A stretch of 6,569 bases of DNA. Origin: Prevotellaceae bacterium (GTDB lineage Bacteria; Bacteroidota; Bacteroidia; Bacteroidales; UBA932). Within the stretch, counting starts at the first letter, position 1. Each line of letters starts with the position of its first letter. Position numbers and translations under genes: made by a program. The stretch covers positions 1 through 6,569 of the forward strand of contig JAIRXY010000183.1 in the NCBI GenBank assembly GCA_031268055.1, in the 5' to 3' direction. Under the pieces are notes generated by a model. It saw only the letters and a list, made by a program, of their open reading frames with translations. It had not been told where the DNA came from and ran no database searches. This document shows positions 1-6,522 of this stretch, one piece after another.

Positions 1-480
1 ATGATTATATATTTTGCATTTTGCATTTTGCATTATGCTATCTCATATAAAATACGTATATCATAATATGCGCCTATAAAGAATTATATATAATCTATTT
101 AAAGTCATATAAGTACAGATATTGTATTTTGTATTATACTATTTTATATAGGATATGTATGCTATAATATGCATTTATAAATGTCAGCATGTAATCTAAT
201 TAAAATCACATAGCTACATATATTGTATTTTGTATTGTGCTATCTCGTATAGAATACGTATATTAAAATATGCATTAATGAGGAGTTGTATATAATGCAC
301 TTAAAATCATGTAATTATATATATTGTATTTTGTAGTATACTTTTTTGTATGAAATACGCATATCAAAATATACGTTTGTAAAAAATATGGTCTAATATA
401 TTTAAAACCATATAATTATGAATATTATATTTTGTATTATACTTTTTTTTATCAGAAATGTATTTTGAAATATATATTTT
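1..480. repeat. Degenerate tandem array, 101-bp period, AT-rich
   Basis: A 20-base anchor close to ATTGTATTTTGTATTATACT recurs at 20, 121, 222, 323 and 424, so the spacing is exactly 101 bases four times running. Two more blocks recur in phase: one around GAATACGTATAT followed by AAAATATGCAT, and one around TTTAAAATCATATAA. An ungapped hand comparison of the units at 121-221 and 222-322 gives about 73 of 101 matches, and most mismatches are transitions. The first 12 bases resemble the end of a preceding unit, so the array probably extends left. The last unit keeps the anchor but fades after about 480. GC is roughly 17 percent on sample lines, against about half in the genes. A period of 101 is not a multiple of three and no reading frame runs through it, so it is non-coding. 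Its function is unknown. Direct repeats without spacers of unique sequence exclude a CRISPR array. Confidence 0.88.
11..38. repeat. ATTTTGC heptamer microrepeat
   Basis: Three perfect copies of ATTTTGC lie at 11-17, 18-24 and 25-31, followed by a one-mismatch copy, ATTATGC, at 32-38. They sit at the junction of two 101-bp units. At the equivalent junction near 314-342, 20 bases lie between ATTATATAT and the end of the anchor. Here 27 bases lie between them, so exactly one extra heptamer has been inserted, as replication slippage would produce. Confidence 0.75.
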
Positions 481-493
481 ATTCTTACCTTTG
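464..493 (+). promoter_or_regulatory. Bacteroidetes-type promoter for the DUF4143 ATPase
   Basis: TTTG at 464-467 is followed after 18 bases by TACCTTTG at 486-493, a full match to the Bacteroidetes -7 element TAnnTTTG with the expected upstream TTTG. Transcription would start near 498-500 and leave a leader of about 30 nucleotides before the ATG at 531. The -33 element lies inside the last decayed copy of the 101-bp repeat and the -7 element lies in sequence outside the repeat. No Shine-Dalgarno sequence is visible, which is usual in this phylum. Confidence 0.55.
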
Positions 494-530
494 CACTTTC
501 AAATATACTTCTTATAATATCATTTTTATT

Positions 531-1727
531 ATGGAGTCGCTACTCATAAACTACAGAAATCGAATGGGGCAAACCAACGATCAGTTTGTAAGATATCTGA
601 TGCCTCAGATTCATTGGGAGGAAAGGCTTTCCGGCATAATCGGAGCAAGGGGTACAGGGAAAACAACCTTGATGCTTCAGTACATTAGGCAAAACCTTGA
701 CTCGACAAAAGCTTTTTATGTCACCTTGGATGACCTTTATTTTGCCAAGAATCGTTTGGTAGATTTGGCCTACAAGCTGTGGCAGGAGGGTATTACTCAC
801 CTATTTATTGACGAAGTGCACAAGTATCCCTACAACACTTGGGCGCAAGAATTGAAAAATATTTACGATTCGTATCCCGAAATGCATACGGTTTTTTCCG
901 GCTCTTCCATTCTGAAAATCTACGAAGGTAATGCCGACTTGAGCCGCAGGGCTGTCGAGTATGAGCTGTTTGGGTTGTCGTTTCGGGAATTTCTGTCGCT
1001 TGAAGGGGTTAAAAATATATCGACAGTGTCGTTGGAAGATTTGCTAAAGAGGCATGTTGAGATTGCTTCTGATATTACTAACGGTATCAAAATTATGCCC
1101 TTGTTCAGAAAATACCTGCAAACCGGCTATTTTCCCTACTACAAAGAAGGGTTGCCTACCTACAAGCGGAAGCTGATTAACACGCTTAACGCAGTGCTGG
1201 AGACTGATTTACCCGCTACTGAGAATATTGAGTTTGCTTCGGTGCAAAAGCTGAAAAGGTTGCTGAAAATTATTGCTGGGCTGGCTCCCTTTGCACCGAA
1301 TATGTCCCAGCTGGGTGGCTACGTGGATATACAGAGAAGTAACTTGCCTAAAAGCCTGCTGCTCTTGGAGCGGGCAAGAATGCTGGGGTTGCTGCGCGTC
1401 AGCGGCAAAAATCTAAGCCCTTTGAGTAAACCGGCCAAGATTTACTTGGACAACCCCAACCTTGCCTTCGCTTTGGGAGATGAAAATACGAATATTGGCA
1501 ACTTGCGGGAAACTTTTTTCTACAACCAGCTGAGAACGATAGGCAGTGTAACTGATGCGCAGAAAGGCGATTTTACTGTCAATGGACGATTTATTTTTGA
1601 AGTAGGCGGAAGAAGCAAATCGTTTGCGCAAATAGCTAATATTCCCGACTCGTATCTTGCAATTGACGAAGTAGAAATTGGCCTTGGAAATCGTATCCCT
1701 TTGTGGATGTTTGGATTGCTTTATTAA
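531..1727 (+). CDS. AAA_14/DUF4143 family ATPase
   Basis: This is a 398-residue P-loop ATPase of the widespread two-domain family with an AAA_14 ATPase domain and a C-terminal DUF4143 domain. Members hydrolyse ATP, but their cellular targets are largely unknown. Visible motifs, numbered from the chosen start, are Walker A GARGTGKTT at 38-46 (Lys44), Walker B LFIDEVHK at 91-98 with Asp94 and Glu95, and a sensor-1-like FSGSS at 122-126. DUF4143 covers roughly 190 to 385, and the protein ends in the family-typical IPLWMFGLLY. There is no signal peptide or membrane segment, so it is probably cytoplasmic. An in-frame ATG at 432 was rejected because it lies inside the AT-rich repeat and upstream of the promoter, and it would add a low-complexity Tyr/Phe-rich leader. 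The ATG at 531 gives the usual family N-terminus; ATG 564 is a weaker alternative. The gene is monocistronic, with its own promoter and terminator. All core residues are intact. Confidence 0.9.
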   Translation: MESLLINYRNRMGQTNDQFVRYLMPQIHWEERLSGIIGARGTGKTTLMLQYIRQNLDSTKAFYVTLDDLYFAKNRLVDLAYKLWQEGITHLFIDEVHKYPYNTWAQELKNIYDSYPEMHTVFSGSSILKIYEGNADLSRRAVEYELFGLSFREFLSLEGVKNISTVSLEDLLKRHVEIASDITNGIKIMPLFRKYLQTGYFPYYKEGLPTYKRKLINTLNAVLETDLPATENIEFASVQKLKRLLKIIAGLAPFAPNMSQLGGYVDIQRSNLPKSLLLLERARMLGLLRVSGKNLSPLSKPAKIYLDNPNLAFALGDENTNIGNLRETFFYNQLRTIGSVTDAQKGDFTVNGRFIFEVGGRSKSFAQIANIPDSYLAIDEVEIGLGNRIPLWMFGLLY

Positions 1728-1729
1728 TC

Positions 1730-1780
1730 AAGCCGGAGCGCTGTAAGAGCTGAATCTTGCGGCATTCCGGCTTAATTTTT
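1730..1780 (+). terminator. Rho-independent terminator after the ATPase
   Basis: AAGCCGGA at 1730-1737 pairs perfectly with TCCGGCTT at 1766-1773. Inside it, GTAAGA at 1743-1748 pairs with TCTTGC at 1755-1760 (one G-T wobble) around a six-base loop, and a few further pairs join the two stems. A T-run at 1776-1780 follows. The structure begins three bases after the ATPase stop codon, so it ends that transcript and isolates it from the membrane-protein gene downstream. Confidence 0.8.
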
Positions 1781-1887
1781 GCTGCAAGAGAGCGTCGAAA
1801 AGCAAGAGGCTTCTGCTATAATTCTTATCTTTATTGCTATGCAAAGTTTTGTTGTTCAGTATACTACAAATATATAAACTCTTAATA

Positions 1888-3117
1888 ATGGTACTCAACT
1901 ATATTTGGATAGGTTTTTTTCTTGTAGCCTTTGTGGTTGCGCTGGTCAAGGCGTTTGCCTTTGGTGATACCGAAATTTTTACAGCTCTTATGGGGTCAAC
2001 TTTTGAATCGGCCAAAACCGCGTTTGAGCTTTCTATCGGGCTAACAGGCGTGCTGTCGCTATGGCTTGGCTTTATGAAGATTGGCGAGCGTGGAGGAGTT
2101 GTTGCTTTTCTTTCGCGCTTAGTGGCGCCTGTTTTCCAAAAATTATTTCCGGATTTACCTAAGAATCATCCGGCTGGCGGCTCCATATTCATGAACCTCT
2201 CGGCCAACATGCTGGGGTTGGACAACGCCGCAACACCGCTCGGGCTAAAAGCCATGCAGCAAATGCAAGAGCTTAATCCGCAGAAGGACAGAGCAACTAA
2301 CCCTATGATTATGTTTCTTGCGCTCAACACGTCCGGGCTTACGCTCATCCCCATTAGCGTTATGGTCTATCGCGCGCAAATGGGCGCTGCCAACCCCTCC
2401 GATGTATTCCTGCCCATCCTGATTGCCACCTATTTTTCTACGCTCGCGGCGGTTGTAGCCGTTTGCCTGTACCAAAGAATCAACCTGCTTAACCGCTCAA
2501 TGCTGCTGTTTTTTGGCGGGCTTACTGCCGTCATTGTGCTGCTCACCTTTTTCTTTTCGTCGCTGCCTAAAGATAAAGTAGGGCTTTACTCTGCTTTTGG
2601 CGCAAACTTTCTGCTGCTTACCATTATTATGGGGTTTATTGTGGCAGGGTTGAGGAAGAAAATCAACGTGTACGAGGCGTTTATTGACGGCGCAAAAGAT
2701 GGGTTTAAAACAGCCGTTACCATTATTCCGTACTTGGTGGCTATGCTGGTTGCAGTGGGTTTGTTTCGCGCCTCGGGAGCTATGGACGTTTTGGTAGGCG
2801 GCATTGCAGCCCTCTTTGAATGGATGGGGGTTAACGCTGATTTTGTAGGGGCGCTGCCCACGGCGCTCATGAAGCCATTGAGCGGAAGCGGTGCGCGCGG
2901 CATGATGGTAGACGCTATGAGAACTTACGGCGCAGATTCATTTGTAGGCCGCTTGGCGTCGACTATACAAGGCGCTACCGATACAACGTTTTATATTCTC
3001 GCCGTTTACTTTGGCAGCATAGGCGTGAAGCACACGCGGTACGCCGTAACCTGCGGGTTGCTGGCTGATTTAGTAGGTATTGTGGCGGCTATTTTGGTGG
3101 CTTACGTGTTTTTTTAG
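1888..3117 (+). CDS. SpmA-SpmB fusion, nucleoside-recognition (Gate) domain membrane protein
   Basis: This 409-residue, very hydrophobic inner-membrane protein joins two Gate/nucleoside-recognition domains that are separate proteins, SpmA and SpmB, in Bacillus. The N-terminal half carries the SpmA-type signature NMLGLDNAATPLGLKAM at 107-123 and LNTSGLTLIPI at 146-156. The C-terminal half carries SpmB-type signatures: LMKPLSGSGARG at 327-338, STIQGATDTTFYI at 358-370, and a final GLLADLVG helix. Several transmembrane stretches are evident, for example about 4-24, 50-66, 172-196, 206-224, 238-256 and 385-409. In Bacillus these proteins are needed for spore core dehydration. The substrate of the fused versions in non-sporulating bacteria is not established, and the nucleoside label rests only on the family. 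The frame is open from a TTG at 1834, but the ATG at 1888 is preferred because it starts directly before the first membrane helix. A TATCTTTA at 1826-1833 is seven of eight to the -7 pattern, but it has no clear TTTG partner. Confidence 0.9.
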   Translation: MVLNYIWIGFFLVAFVVALVKAFAFGDTEIFTALMGSTFESAKTAFELSIGLTGVLSLWLGFMKIGERGGVVAFLSRLVAPVFQKLFPDLPKNHPAGGSIFMNLSANMLGLDNAATPLGLKAMQQMQELNPQKDRATNPMIMFLALNTSGLTLIPISVMVYRAQMGAANPSDVFLPILIATYFSTLAAVVAVCLYQRINLLNRSMLLFFGGLTAVIVLLTFFFSSLPKDKVGLYSAFGANFLLLTIIMGFIVAGLRKKINVYEAFIDGAKDGFKTAVTIIPYLVAMLVAVGLFRASGAMDVLVGGIAALFEWMGVNADFVGALPTALMKPLSGSGARGMMVDAMRTYGADSFVGRLASTIQGATDTTFYILAVYFGSIGVKHTRYAVTCGLLADLVGIVAAILVAYVFF

Positions 3118-3118
3118 C

Positions 3119-3583
3119 CTACGCTTCTTTGCTCAAAAAATCCGTGCTCATCAGCGTTTCCTTTTTCCACGTCATTTTCTTGCCAAAGCCGAAGCGATTG
3201 TCGGTGAGCTTTGCCCAAGTAGGCTCTAATATCCAAAAGGTGGTGTTGAGCAGAGCGGCGTACGGAAAACGGCGCATGTAAATCCGCTTTACGGCTTTTG
3301 GCATATCACCCACAGGGCGATATGCCAATCCTTGCAGCTGCAACCCTTGAATTTTACCTACGATTTCGGTTTCGAGCGCAATGTTGGCGCTCACGTACAT
3401 GTTGTGAGAAATATCGCACACATGCTTGGTGTTGCTTTCCGACGAAAATATAAAACAATCTTCCTCCTCCATGTATGCGTAGAACACCGAGCAGCAGTAA
3501 GGCTCATCGTTGAAGCATGTGGCCAGGGTCATCACGTGGTGCTCCTTGATGACGTCAATAAATGGTTGGGGCATACGGTTCAT
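3119..3583 (-). CDS. YhbP-like (UPF0306) pyridoxamine 5'-phosphate oxidase-fold protein
   Basis: This 154-residue protein belongs to the FMN-binding split-barrel superfamily. It resembles E. coli YhbP in its order of motifs: HHVMTLAT at 15-22, PYCCSVFYAY at 28-37, SNTKHV at 50-55, IQGLQLQG at 78-85, RRFP at 104-107 and KLTDNRFGFGKKMTW at 125-139. The family is soluble and its role is uncharacterised; FMN binding is a family expectation and not visible as a proof here. The start at 3583 gives the normal family N-terminus and leaves 26 bases after the nrdJ stop. An upstream in-frame ATG at 3619 would overlap the end of nrdJ by 10 bases and add 12 residues, and cannot be excluded. The gene follows nrdJ on the same strand and is probably co-transcribed. 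Its stop codon lies one base from the stop of the convergent membrane-protein gene, leaving no room for a terminator between them. It is unusually cysteine-rich near its start (Cys23, Cys30, Cys31, Cys43, Cys56). Confidence 0.82.
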   Translation of the reverse strand: MNRMPQPFIDVIKEHHVMTLATCFNDEPYCCSVFYAYMEEEDCFIFSSESNTKHVCDISHNMYVSANIALETEIVGKIQGLQLQGLAYRPVGDMPKAVKRIYMRRFPYAALLNTTFWILEPTWAKLTDNRFGFGKKMTWKKETLMSTDFLSKEA

Positions 3584-3609
3584 GTCATGGGCAATAGAAA
3601 GATAGCTGG

Positions 3610-6240
3610 CTATCCGCATTTGGAGTTGCCGCAATTTGAGCAAATGAGGCACCCCTCCTGATACACGAACTGAGTTGAATCGCACACGCTACACCGCTTT
3701 CCTTGCTTGGCTTCGGTGCCATTGGGGATGTAGCGTTTTAGCGCGCGCTCAACGCCGTTCTTCCACGTGTTGATGGTTTCGCTGTTGAGGTGCAGACCTT
3801 CAATAAGGTTGATGACGTCAACAATGGGCATGCCGTTGCGCAGCACGCCGGAGATAAGCCGTGCGTAGTTCCAAAATTCTTTATCGAACATGTACGAAAT
3901 ACCTTTTACCACTTGCATAATGCCACGCTTGTCGGTATATTCGAGGTTGTAAATTTTGCCCAACTCGGGGTCGGTTGCCTTTACAATGCGGCCTTTATCT
4001 ACCGATTTAGGTAGCCAAAGCCCATCTTCGGTAGCCACGCCGGTAAATATTTCGTAAGGATTTCCGTTGTACAGGCCGACAAACGCTATCCACTCCTCAC
4101 TTCCGTTTTTGAAGCGGATAATATCAGCATCCAACGACTCCGGTCGCTTGGTTGGCATTTTTTTGTCGTCTTCTTTTTTGTTGTCGGTAGTGGCAATTAG
4201 TATGCCGTCGCGCGATCCGTCGCGGTACACCGTGATGCCCTTGCACCCGCTTTCCCAAGCTGTTTGGTATACGTTGGCCACCATTTCCTCGCTGATGTCG
4301 TTGGGGAGATTTACCGTAACGCTTATTGAGTGGTCTACCCACTGCTGCATTCTTCCCTGCATCTTCACCTTGGCCACCCAATCCACGTCGTTGGCAGTTG
4401 ACTTGTAGTAGGGCGATTTTTCGATTACTGCCTGCATAAATTCCGCACTTGCATTTGCCACCTCGCTCACGTTGTATCCGTTTTCTTCGAGCCACGTGAC
4501 AAACTTGTGGTGTCCAACAGAGTATTCCTCGTAAGCGTCACCTTTTTTGTCCACAAAGTCCACTTTTATGTTTTTGTCGTTGTGGTTTACCTTGCGGCGG
4601 CGCTTGTAGAACAGGCTGAACACCGGCTCAATGCCCGATGTGGTTTGCGTCATTATGCTTGTGGTGCCGGTAGGGGCAATGGTGAGCATAGCGATGTTGC
4701 GGCGGCCGTGCTGCTGCATATCTTCATACAATTCGGGGTCTGCCTCGCGGATACGGTTAATCATTGGGTTGTTTTCTTCGCGCTTGGCGTCGTATATCTT
4801 GAATGCGCCGCGCTCCTTTGCCAGCGTTACCGAGGCGCGGTATGCCTCGATAGCAAGAGTTTTTTGCTTATCTACCGAAAAATCGATAGCCTCGTCGCTG
4901 CCGTAGCGCAGCCCCATAGCGGCCAGCATATCACCTTCGGCGGTGATACCCAAACCTGTGCGCCGCCCAATAATTGCTTTTTCGCGAATTTTCTTCCACA
5001 AGCTATACTCCACGTTTTTGATGTCGTTCTGCTCTGGGTCAGATTCTACTTTGGCAAGAATGGCGTCTATTTTTTCGAGCTCAAGGTCTATCACGTCATC
5101 CATAATGCGGGCAGCCTTGTACACGTGCTCCTTGTAGAGGTCAATATCGAACGTAGCCTTTGGCGTAAACGGTTTTTTTACGTAGCTGTACAGGTTGATA
5201 GCCACCAACCGGCAGCTGTCGTACGGGCACAGCGGAATTTCGCCGCAGGGGTTGGTTGATATAGTGCGAAAGCCCATATCGGCGTAGCAATCCGGCACCG
5301 ATTGCTCTATGATGGTATCCCAAAAGAGTATGCCCGGCTCGGCGCTCTTCCATGCGTTGTGGACAATTTTTTTCCACAGCTTTTGCGCGTCTATTTCTTG
5401 CCGGAATTGAGGCTCGCTTGAATCTACCGGATATTGCTGTACGTATGGCCTGCCGCTTTTTACGCACTCCATAAATTCGTGGTCTATTTTTACCGAGACG
5501 TTTGCTCCCGTGACCTTGCCGGTTTCCATTTTGGCGTCAATGAACTTTTCGGCATCGGGGTGCTTTATGGAAACGCTCAGCATAAGGGCTCCACGGCGGC
5601 CGTCCATAGCCACCTCGCGGGTGGAGTTGGAGTAGCGCTCCATGAAAGGTACAAGCCCTGTTGAGTTGAGCGCGCTGTTGAGCACAGGCGTTCCGCTGGG
5701 GCGAATGTGCGACAAGTCATGCCCCACTCCACCGCGGCGCTTCATGAGCTGCACCTGCTCCTCGTCTATACGGAAAATGCCACCGTAGGAATCGGCAGGG
5801 GGCGTAGCGCCAATCACAAAGCAGTTGGAGAGCGACCCTACCTGATAGCCGTTGCCGATGCCCGTCATGGGGCCTCCTTGCGGCACTACGTATTTGAACT
5901 TATCAAGCAGCTCAAAAATTTCGGCGGCAGTCATGGGGTTTGCATACTTTTTTTCAATGCGCTCCAACTCGCGCGCCAAGCGCTTGTGCATATCGGTGGG
6001 CGTGTGCTCGTAGATGTTGCCGTATGAATCTTTCAAGGCATACTTGTTTACCCAGTTTTTGGCGGCCATTTCGTCTCCTCCAAAGTATACAGCGGCATCG
6101 GCAGTGGCCTCTGCGTGGGTATATATTTTTTTCTTGGTTGGTTCCGACACTTTCAAATTTTGTTCGTCAGCAATAGCTATGGGAGTTTTTTCATTCGTTA
6201 CTTTCTCCTCTTTTGTTTTAGCAAAAAAATCAACTTCCAT
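3610..6240 (-). CDS. nrdJ: Adenosylcobalamin-dependent (class II) ribonucleoside reductase
   Basis: This 876-residue enzyme reduces ribonucleotides (diphosphates in this subfamily) to deoxyribonucleotides, using adenosylcobalamin to make a thiyl radical without oxygen or a second radical-generating subunit. The active-site motif NPCGE lies at 330-334: Cys332 is the radical cysteine, with Asn330 and Glu334 as catalytic partners. Cys140 (in SLSNCF) and Cys343 fit the reducing pair, and their spacing agrees with Thermotoga NrdJ as I recall it. The phosphate-binding loop APTGTTS is at 522-528 and the class II signature GCKGITVYRDGSR is at 665-677. A TSCPD-type domain spans about 700-840. The tail has six cysteines (850, 853, 864, 867, 870, 875), fitting a zinc-binding or thiol-relay region. 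No ATP cone precedes the barrel; residues 1-40 are charged and look disordered. The length is normal for the Bacteroidetes form and no defect is seen. The ATG at 6240 has no Shine-Dalgarno sequence. Confidence 0.97.
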   Translation of the reverse strand: MEVDFFAKTKEEKVTNEKTPIAIADEQNLKVSEPTKKKIYTHAEATADAAVYFGGDEMAAKNWVNKYALKDSYGNIYEHTPTDMHKRLARELERIEKKYANPMTAAEIFELLDKFKYVVPQGGPMTGIGNGYQVGSLSNCFVIGATPPADSYGGIFRIDEEQVQLMKRRGGVGHDLSHIRPSGTPVLNSALNSTGLVPFMERYSNSTREVAMDGRRGALMLSVSIKHPDAEKFIDAKMETGKVTGANVSVKIDHEFMECVKSGRPYVQQYPVDSSEPQFRQEIDAQKLWKKIVHNAWKSAEPGILFWDTIIEQSVPDCYADMGFRTISTNPCGEIPLCPYDSCRLVAINLYSYVKKPFTPKATFDIDLYKEHVYKAARIMDDVIDLELEKIDAILAKVESDPEQNDIKNVEYSLWKKIREKAIIGRRTGLGITAEGDMLAAMGLRYGSDEAIDFSVDKQKTLAIEAYRASVTLAKERGAFKIYDAKREENNPMINRIREADPELYEDMQQHGRRNIAMLTIAPTGTTSIMTQTTSGIEPVFSLFYKRRRKVNHNDKNIKVDFVDKKGDAYEEYSVGHHKFVTWLEENGYNVSEVANASAEFMQAVIEKSPYYKSTANDVDWVAKVKMQGRMQQWVDHSISVTVNLPNDISEEMVANVYQTAWESGCKGITVYRDGSRDGILIATTDNKKEDDKKMPTKRPESLDADIIRFKNGSEEWIAFVGLYNGNPYEIFTGVATEDGLWLPKSVDKGRIVKATDPELGKIYNLEYTDKRGIMQVVKGISYMFDKEFWNYARLISGVLRNGMPIVDVINLIEGLHLNSETINTWKNGVERALKRYIPNGTEAKQGKRCSVCDSTQFVYQEGCLICSNCGNSKCG

Positions 6241-6263
6241 AATATTAAGCAGTTAGGATTGTG

Positions 6264-6279
6264 AAAAAATATATTGTTA
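6264..6279 (-). promoter_or_regulatory. Weak NrdR-like box in the nrdJ leader
   Basis: The plus-strand sequence here agrees at 12 of 16 positions with the palindromic NrdR box ACACAATATATTGTGT, and the half ATATATTGT is perfect. It lies 24-39 bases upstream of the nrdJ start and overlaps a minus-strand TATATTTT (6273 to 6266) that is seven of eight to the -7 element TAnnTTTG, a layout suited to repression. Against it, the region is very AT-rich, no second box is found one to three helical turns away, and no TTTG sits at the right distance for a -33 element. Confidence 0.3.
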
Positions 6280-6343
6280 TTATAGCATCTAATTAAATAT
6301 TCAAGATTGTTCAAAAGCATGTTTTTGCGCATTACTCCTTTTG

Positions 6344-6369
6344 AAGAATGCCGCGGCGCAGCATTTTTT
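6344..6369 (+). terminator. Small hairpin with T-run, terminator-like
   Basis: AATGC at 6347-6351 pairs with GCATT at 6361-6365, with two further G-C pairs inside after one mismatch and a GGC loop. Six T residues occupy 6364-6369, so part of the T-run can also extend the stem with the AAG at 6344-6346. The orientation fits termination of a rightward transcript, yet no plus-strand gene ends here. It could stop antisense transcription or end a small RNA, or it may be fortuitous. Confidence 0.3.
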
Positions 6370-6446
6370 AAATCGGAATTATGGTAAACTATTTGTGAGC
6401 TGAGAGCGATACCAACACTCAAGTCGTCTTAGTTACAAACTTTTCT

Positions 6447-6480
6447 AAATGAGCTGGTAAGAAACCTTACGTTCATTTTT
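6447..6480 (+). terminator. Long bulged hairpin, terminator-like
   Basis: AAATGAGC at 6447-6454 pairs with GTTCATTT at 6471-6478 (one G-T wobble). After a two-base bulge, GTAAG at 6457-6461 pairs with CTTAC at 6466-6470 around the tetraloop AAAC. That is 13 pairs in all, followed or overlapped by five T residues at 6476-6480. The orientation suits a rightward terminator placed just before the promoter candidate at 6492. It might instead belong to a leftward gene ending beyond the edge, although the T-run on that strand is poor. Confidence 0.4.
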
Positions 6481-6491
6481 GACAGGCGGCT

Positions 6492-6522
6492 TTTGAACAC
6501 ACGAAATTACAACTTAACTTTC
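6492..6522 (+). promoter_or_regulatory. Rightward Bacteroidetes-type promoter candidate
   Basis: TTTG at 6492-6495, a 19-base spacer and TAACTTTC at 6515-6522 match the Bacteroidetes promoter pattern, with one mismatch at the last base of the -7 element. Transcription would begin near 6528 and run off the right edge, suggesting a gene divergent from nrdJ that starts after the window. Confidence 0.4.

Noticed and set aside
1..480. CRISPR array
   Set aside because: The whole 101-base unit is repeated and degenerate, with no short identical repeats alternating with unique spacers and no cas gene nearby.
432..530. N-terminal extension of the ATPase from ATG 432
   Set aside because: It lies in the AT-rich repeat and upstream of the best promoter, and encodes a low-complexity Tyr/Phe-rich stretch absent from the family.
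1834..1887. TTG start of the membrane protein
   Set aside because: The added 18 residues have no family support, and an ATG at 1888 sits directly before the first membrane helix.
3109..3150. Bidirectional terminator at the convergent junction
   Set aside because: The T and A runs lie on the wrong sides of the weak AGC/GCT stem for termination on either strand.
4507..5259. 250-codon plus-strand open frame
   Set aside because: It lies entirely inside nrdJ on the opposite strand, its translation matches no family, and nrdJ is unambiguous.
6198..6422. 74-codon minus-strand open frame upstream of nrdJ
   Set aside because: It overlaps the nrdJ start out of frame, is AT-driven with no recognisable domain, and has no promoter or ribosome-site support.
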